The translations under genes and the position numbers were made by a program. This document shows positions 60,480 to 64,000 of a DNA stretch of 64,000 bases, in pieces. The notes under the pieces are model-generated. The model was not told the DNA's origin. It did no database searches and saw only the letters and a program-made list of their open reading frames with translations. The stretch is from positions 6,758,001 through 6,822,000 of the forward strand of contig NZ_CP146614.1 of the NCBI RefSeq assembly GCF_037094685.1, given 5' to 3'. The first letter of the stretch is position 1; each line of letters starts with the position of its first letter. The stretch is from Massilia sp. METH4. Lineage in GTDB: Bacteria; Pseudomonadota; Gammaproteobacteria; Burkholderiales; Burkholderiaceae_D.

Positions 60480-61187
60480 TCAGCGGCCGGCGCGGGTCTT
60501 CACGAGGATCTTCTGGATCTCCCCATTGCACACCTTGGACAGCCGCGCATACTCCGCCGGCGAGTCGATCTTCGCCTGCACCGCCTCCACCTTGGCCATC
60601 TCGGCCTTGATGTAGGGGAGCCAGCCCGAATCGATCTCGAACGACAGCGCCGTGCGCGCCGTGCCGGACGGCGCGTAGAACGGCTTGCCGCCGAAGCGCT
60701 TGGCCAGTGCCGCAGCGACCGTCTTTTCCACCTTCGGCAAGTGGTCCATGTAAGCCTGCATGTGCCGCATCTCGTGCGCCAATATCTCCTTGTAGCCGCA
60801 CGACCCCACGGGAAACTCGTTGCCCACATAGATCTTCACGGGCGCATAGGTCAGCTGCACCTTCAGCTGCGGGGCGATGCATTCGTAGCCGCTGGCCCGG
60901 TCCTGCAGCATGGCGCCGTCGGCGCTCACCTGCACCATCGATTCGGTGCGCGTCAGGCCCAGCACGAAGTCGTTGCGGCTGGCCACGCCCTTCATCGCGG
61001 TCAGCATTTTATAGGAGAGCTGGGTGTTGATCGTGTAGCCGTTCTGCTTGGCCGAGAACACGGAGACCGTCTTGGTGATCGTATCCTCGCAGCGGATCTG
61101 GAATGGCGTGCGCGCTGGCGCTGCCTGCGCGGCCGCCGATGCCAGCAACAGCATGAGAAACCCCGCGAGAAGCGGCAGCACCGGCAT
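60480..61187 (-). CDS. Exported protein with HExxH zinc-peptidase-like motif
   Basis: A 235-aa protein. A signal peptide (1-22, LAGFLMLLLASAAAQAA) implies periplasmic location. The notable motif is ILAHEMRHMQAYMDHLP near residue 140, an HExxH zinc-binding pattern with a further His five residues on. Two Cys (CEDTITKTV, GYECIAP) and GSCGYKE may form disulfides. I do not recognise a named family; an uncharacterised zincin is plausible. It starts 3 bp after the NUDIX stop and is probably in the same transcript. Confidence 0.7.
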   Translation of the reverse strand: MPVLPLLAGFLMLLLASAAAQAAPARTPFQIRCEDTITKTVSVFSAKQNGYTINTQLSYKMLTAMKGVASRNDFVLGLTRTESMVQVSADGAMLQDRASGYECIAPQLKVQLTYAPVKIYVGNEFPVGSCGYKEILAHEMRHMQAYMDHLPKVEKTVAAALAKRFGGKPFYAPSGTARTALSFEIDSGWLPYIKAEMAKVEAVQAKIDSPAEYARLSKVCNGEIQKILVKTRAGR

Positions 61188-61190
61188 CGC

Positions 61191-61754
61191 TCAATCCACC
61201 TTCCAGTCCCCGCTGCGCAGCTTGTCGAGCCAGAACAGGCCGATGGTCGTCTTCACGTCGGTGATCTTGCCCGTGCGGACCCACTCCAGCGCCTCGTCGA
61301 GCGTGGCGGTGAAGCACTCGACGAATTCGCCCTCGTCGAGTTTCGCCGTGCCCGGCTTGAGCCCGCGCGCCAGGAACAGTTCGAGGTGCTCGTCCGAATA
61401 AGCGATCGCGTTGTGGATGGTGGTGACGAAATGCCAGTCGGTGGCCGTGTAGCCCGTTTCCTCTTCCAGCTCGCGCTTGGCGCAGGCGAGATGATCTTCG
61501 CCCTCGTCGATCTTCCCGGCGGGGAATTCGATGAAGACCTGGTCGTTCGGGTAGCGGAACTGGCGTTCCAGCAGGATGCGGCCATCGTCCAGCACGGGCA
61601 GGATCGCGACGGCGCCGGGGTGGCGGATGTATTCGCGGTTGGTGATTGCCCCATTGGGCAACCGCACCCGGTCCTTGTGAATCTTGAGGAAACCGCCGTC
61701 GTAGGCGATGCCGCCGTCGACCTTCACTTCCTTCAGGTGAGCGTCATTGCTCAT
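61191..61754 (-). CDS. NUDIX hydrolase (ADP-ribose pyrophosphatase-like)
   Basis: A 187-aa enzyme. The NUDIX box reads GKIDEGEDHLACAKRELEEETGY, an exact GX5EX7REUXEEXGU match. It is preceded by QFRYPNDQVFIEFPAG, typical of the ADP-ribose pyrophosphatase (NudF) branch. The ATG at 61754 was chosen over 61805 because it lies at the conserved start. It lies 58 bp downstream of the DUF2818 gene. ADP-ribose as substrate is inferred from the subfamily. Confidence 0.9.
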   Translation of the reverse strand: MSNDAHLKEVKVDGGIAYDGGFLKIHKDRVRLPNGAITNREYIRHPGAVAILPVLDDGRILLERQFRYPNDQVFIEFPAGKIDEGEDHLACAKRELEEETGYTATDWHFVTTIHNAIAYSDEHLELFLARGLKPGTAKLDEGEFVECFTATLDEALEWVRTGKITDVKTTIGLFWLDKLRSGDWKVD

Positions 61755-61811
61755 GCATGCTCCTGTGATCGTAAAGGCCACAGTGTAGCAGCGCATCGTG
61801 AACAACGATGC

Positions 61812-62120
61812 TCAGTGACGCTTCCTCAGGTAGCGCACGACGAAGCCGGGAAAGGCGAGGACGAGGAACATGCAGGCGGAGATCGCGTAGAACTCCCACG
61901 TCTGCGGGAACACGGTGCCGATGCGCCCTTCCAGCGCGCGGCCGATGCCGCCGACGACGAAGTACAGCACCGTCAGTTCGAGCAGCCGCACGAGGAAGGG
62001 TTTGTGCCCTGCCCCGCTTTTCAGCGGGACGAGGGCGAGGATGCGCTCATTGATGAACGGCAGGTTCGCCAGCACGAGAGCCAGCAGGATGACCAGCCAG
62101 GCCGACGCGCCGACGTCCAT
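61812..62120 (-). CDS. DUF2818 family membrane protein
   Basis: A 102-aa protein with three membrane segments: ASAWLVILLALVLANLPFI, LLELTVLYFVVGGIGRAL and FYAISACMFLVLAFPGFVV. DUF2818 genes directly follow nuoN in betaproteobacteria and are thought to belong to the complex I gene cluster, but the role is unknown. The ATG at 62120 overlaps the nuoN stop by one base; a GTG at 62123 is the alternative start. Confidence 0.87.
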   Translation of the reverse strand: MDVGASAWLVILLALVLANLPFINERILALVPLKSGAGHKPFLVRLLELTVLYFVVGGIGRALEGRIGTVFPQTWEFYAISACMFLVLAFPGFVVRYLRKRH

Positions 62121-63610
62121 CACGATGCCAGCGTCTTGCTGATGGCCTGGGTGCAGGCATCCAGCAACGGGCCGGGCACCACGCCCAGCACCACCACCAG
62201 CAGGCCGTTCAGGGCCAGCACCACGTTCTTGTCGCCCGCCACGCGGATCGGCGCGGTGTCGGTCGGTTCATCGAACCACATCACCTTCACGACGCGCAGG
62301 TAGTAGAACGCGCCCACCAGCGATGCCATCACCGCGAACACGGTCAGCCACAGGTGGCCGGCCTTCAGCACCGATTGCAGAACGGTCAGCTTGGCCATGA
62401 AGCCCATCATCGGCGGCACGCCGGCCAGCGAGAACATCAGCAGCGTCATCAGCAGCGCGTACCAGCCCGAACGCTTGCCCAGGCCCTTGAAGTCGGCCAG
62501 TTCCTCGGCTTCATGGCCGGAACGGGCCAGCACCATGATCAGGCCGAAGGTCGCCAGCGTGGTCAGCACGTAGGTGATCGAGTAGTACATCGCCGAGCTG
62601 TAGGCGGCAGGGCCATTGGACTGGTCGGTGCCGATCACGCCGGCCATCATGCCCAGCAGCACGAAGCCCATCTGCGCGATCGTCGAGTAAGCCAGCATGC
62701 GCTTCAGGTTCGACTGCGCGATGGCGGTCAGGTTGCCGATCACCAGCGACATCACGGCCAGGATCAGCAGCATCTGCTGCCAGTCGAATGCCAGCGGGAT
62801 CAGGCCTTCCACCAGCAGGCGCACGACGATGGCGAACGTGGCCAGCTTCGGCGCGCCGCCCAGCAGCAAGGTGACGCCGGTCGGCGCCCCCTGGTACACG
62901 TCCGGCACCCACATGTGGAACGGCACGGCGCCCAGCTTGAAGGCCAGGCCGGCCACCACGAACACCAGGCCGAACACGAGGATCGTGTTGTTGATTGTGC
63001 CGGCGGCGATCTTGCTTGCCATCGTCGTCAGGTCCAGCGTGCCGGTCGCGCCATACAGCATCGACATGCCGTACAGCAGGAAGCCGGAAGCCAGCGCGCC
63101 CAGCACGAAGTACTTCATCGATGCTTCGGTGGCGTTGGTGTTGTCGCGGCGCAGGGCGACCAGCGCGTACAGCGACAGCGACATCAGTTCCAGGCCCAGG
63201 TAGATGGACAGGAAGCTGTTGGCCGAGATCATCACCATCTGGCCCAGCGTGGCGAACAGCGCGAGGCCGTAGAACTCGCCGCCCAGGTTACCGCCCAGCA
63301 TGCCCCGATCGGTCGAGTAGCCGCGGGCATACACCAGCGTGATGCCCACCGACAGGTAGGTGAACAGCTTGAGCAGGTTGCCCATCGGGTCGGACACGAC
63401 CATGTTGTTGAACGCGTAGGTCGTGGCGCCGGCGGAGAAATCGCCGTAGGTGATCACCGCCGTGCCGGCCAGGGCCAGCAGCGACAGCATGTACGTGATG
63501 TTCCGCTTCGCGGCAGGCAGGTACACGTCGATCAGCAGGATCGCCGAGGTGGCGATCAGCAGGAAGATCTCGGCGTAAATCGGTGCGAGATTGGTATCGT
63601 TCGGATTCAT
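62120..63610 (-). CDS. nuoN: NADH-quinone oxidoreductase subunit N
   Basis: A 496-aa proton-translocating membrane subunit of respiratory complex I with about 14 membrane segments. Landmarks are SNSFLSIYLGLELMSLSLYALVALRRD, FKLGAVPFHMWVPDVYQGAPTGVT, ANLTAIAQSNLKRMLAYSTIAQMGFVLLG-like (residues ~300) and SLAGVPPMMGFMAKLTVLQSVL. It lies 22 bp after nuoM on the same strand, in the usual nuoM-nuoN order, and overlaps DUF2818. Confidence 0.95.
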   Translation of the reverse strand: MNPNDTNLAPIYAEIFLLIATSAILLIDVYLPAAKRNITYMLSLLALAGTAVITYGDFSAGATTYAFNNMVVSDPMGNLLKLFTYLSVGITLVYARGYSTDRGMLGGNLGGEFYGLALFATLGQMVMISANSFLSIYLGLELMSLSLYALVALRRDNTNATEASMKYFVLGALASGFLLYGMSMLYGATGTLDLTTMASKIAAGTINNTILVFGLVFVVAGLAFKLGAVPFHMWVPDVYQGAPTGVTLLLGGAPKLATFAIVVRLLVEGLIPLAFDWQQMLLILAVMSLVIGNLTAIAQSNLKRMLAYSTIAQMGFVLLGMMAGVIGTDQSNGPAAYSSAMYYSITYVLTTLATFGLIMVLARSGHEAEELADFKGLGKRSGWYALLMTLLMFSLAGVPPMMGFMAKLTVLQSVLKAGHLWLTVFAVMASLVGAFYYLRVVKVMWFDEPTDTAPIRVAGDKNVVLALNGLLVVVLGVVPGPLLDACTQAISKTLAS

Positions 63611-63632
63611 GTAACTAAAGTCCTATCTGCAA

Positions 63633-64000
63633 TCAAGGTGCAATCTTGGTCTGCGACACGTGCTGCAGCAGGTCGGCCACCGAGGTTTGCATCGTGTCGG
63701 TGAACGGCGCCGGGTACAGGCCCATGTACAGGGTCGCGATCGCCAGGAGACCCAGCATCAGGAACTCGCGGTTGTTCAGGTCCTTCAGTTCGGCCACGTG
63801 GTGGTTCGCCACCTTGCCGAAGATGACGCGCTTGGCCATCCACAGCGAATAGGCGGCGCCCAGGATCAGCGCGGTGGCGGCCAGGATGCCGGTCACGAAA
63901 TTGAACTGCACGGCGCCCAGGATCACCATGAATTCGCCCACGAAGCCGGAGGTTGCCGGCAGGCCGCAGTTGGCCATGGAGAACAGGATGAAGAACGCGG
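63633..64000 (-). CDS. nuoM: NADH-quinone oxidoreductase subunit M (C-terminal part, truncated by window)
   Basis: About 122 residues of the C-terminus of NuoM, open to the window edge. MANCGLPATSGFVGEFMVILGAVQF is the conserved late TM block, followed by LILGAAYSLWMAKRVIFGKV and NREFLMLGLLAIATLYMGLYPAPF. The rest of the nuo operon should lie beyond 64000. Confidence 0.93.
   Translation of the reverse strand, partial: AFFILFSMANCGLPATSGFVGEFMVILGAVQFNFVTGILAATALILGAAYSLWMAKRVIFGKVANHHVAELKDLNNREFLMLGLLAIATLYMGLYPAPFTDTMQTSVADLLQHVSQTKIAP

Overview
The window reads as chromosomal DNA of a high-GC betaproteobacterium. The closest match is Oxalobacteraceae of the Massilia/Telluria/Duganella type. 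This is inferred from the nuoM-nuoN-DUF2818 order, the MdtABC-type efflux operon with its own outer-membrane factor, an ispD-ispF pair, and dispersed palindromic intergenic repeats of a kind I associate with that family. Nearly all of it is coding, with many 1-8 bp gene overlaps. No rRNA, tRNA or CRISPR was seen.

Layout. 1-5000: ABC-F ATPase, CheW and a FapA/DUF342 protein. 5011-6134: a complete IS1595-family element with an 8-bp target duplication. 6.2-8.9 kb: a small secreted protein and ompR-envZ. 9.0-12.0 kb: an ECF42-type sigma factor operon (VOC, YciI, double YciI, sigma) behind a promoter matching the ECF42 motif. 12.0-13.3 kb: GFA enzyme, Imm26-like protein and a diverged encapsulated-ferritin homologue. 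13.3-17.1 kb: 12-bp tandem repeats, a TPP riboswitch driving a TonB-dependent receptor, and a convergent PnuC/kinase pair. 17.3-21.9 kb: S9 and S46 peptidases. 22.1-31.3 kb: tripartite RND efflux operon. 31.6-36.0 kb: phasin-like protein and a 1295-aa RTX/Ig-like/DUF4214 protein. 36.2-44.8 kb: VOC-SppA, sodium symporter, dGTPase, flavin monooxygenase-like enzyme, MFS exporter and small DUFs. 45.0-46.1 kb: KGG stress protein, three tandem terminators and a MITE-like deleted IS1595. 46.1-50.2 kb: EamA transporter and a c-di-GMP phosphodiesterase/HDOD pair. 50.3-53.0 kb: LysR/pirin and RibA. 53.1-58.3 kb: protease, FHA membrane protein, heme oxygenase and bacteriophytochrome kinase. 58.4-61.8 kb: VOC, ispF/ispD, zincin-like protein and NUDIX. 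61.8-64.0 kb: DUF2818, nuoN and truncated nuoM.

How the parts work together. BphO makes biliverdin for the adjacent phytochrome kinase. OmpR/EnvZ and the ECF42 sigma each have candidate autoregulatory sites. The riboswitch-controlled receptor suggests scavenging of thiamine or a precursor, and the adjacent PnuC/kinase may trap the same or another vitamin.

The most unusual observations are these. Both IS1595 copies, one autonomous and one internally deleted, sit in the T-tract of Rho-independent terminators in the same orientation. A ferritin of the encapsulin-cargo type has lost most ferroxidase ligands and has no encapsulin nearby. A family of palindromic repeats keeps a conserved loop while the arms vary, and one copy is translated as the N-terminus of an enzyme. 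The ECF42 promoter and a three-stem intergenic element also deserve a check.
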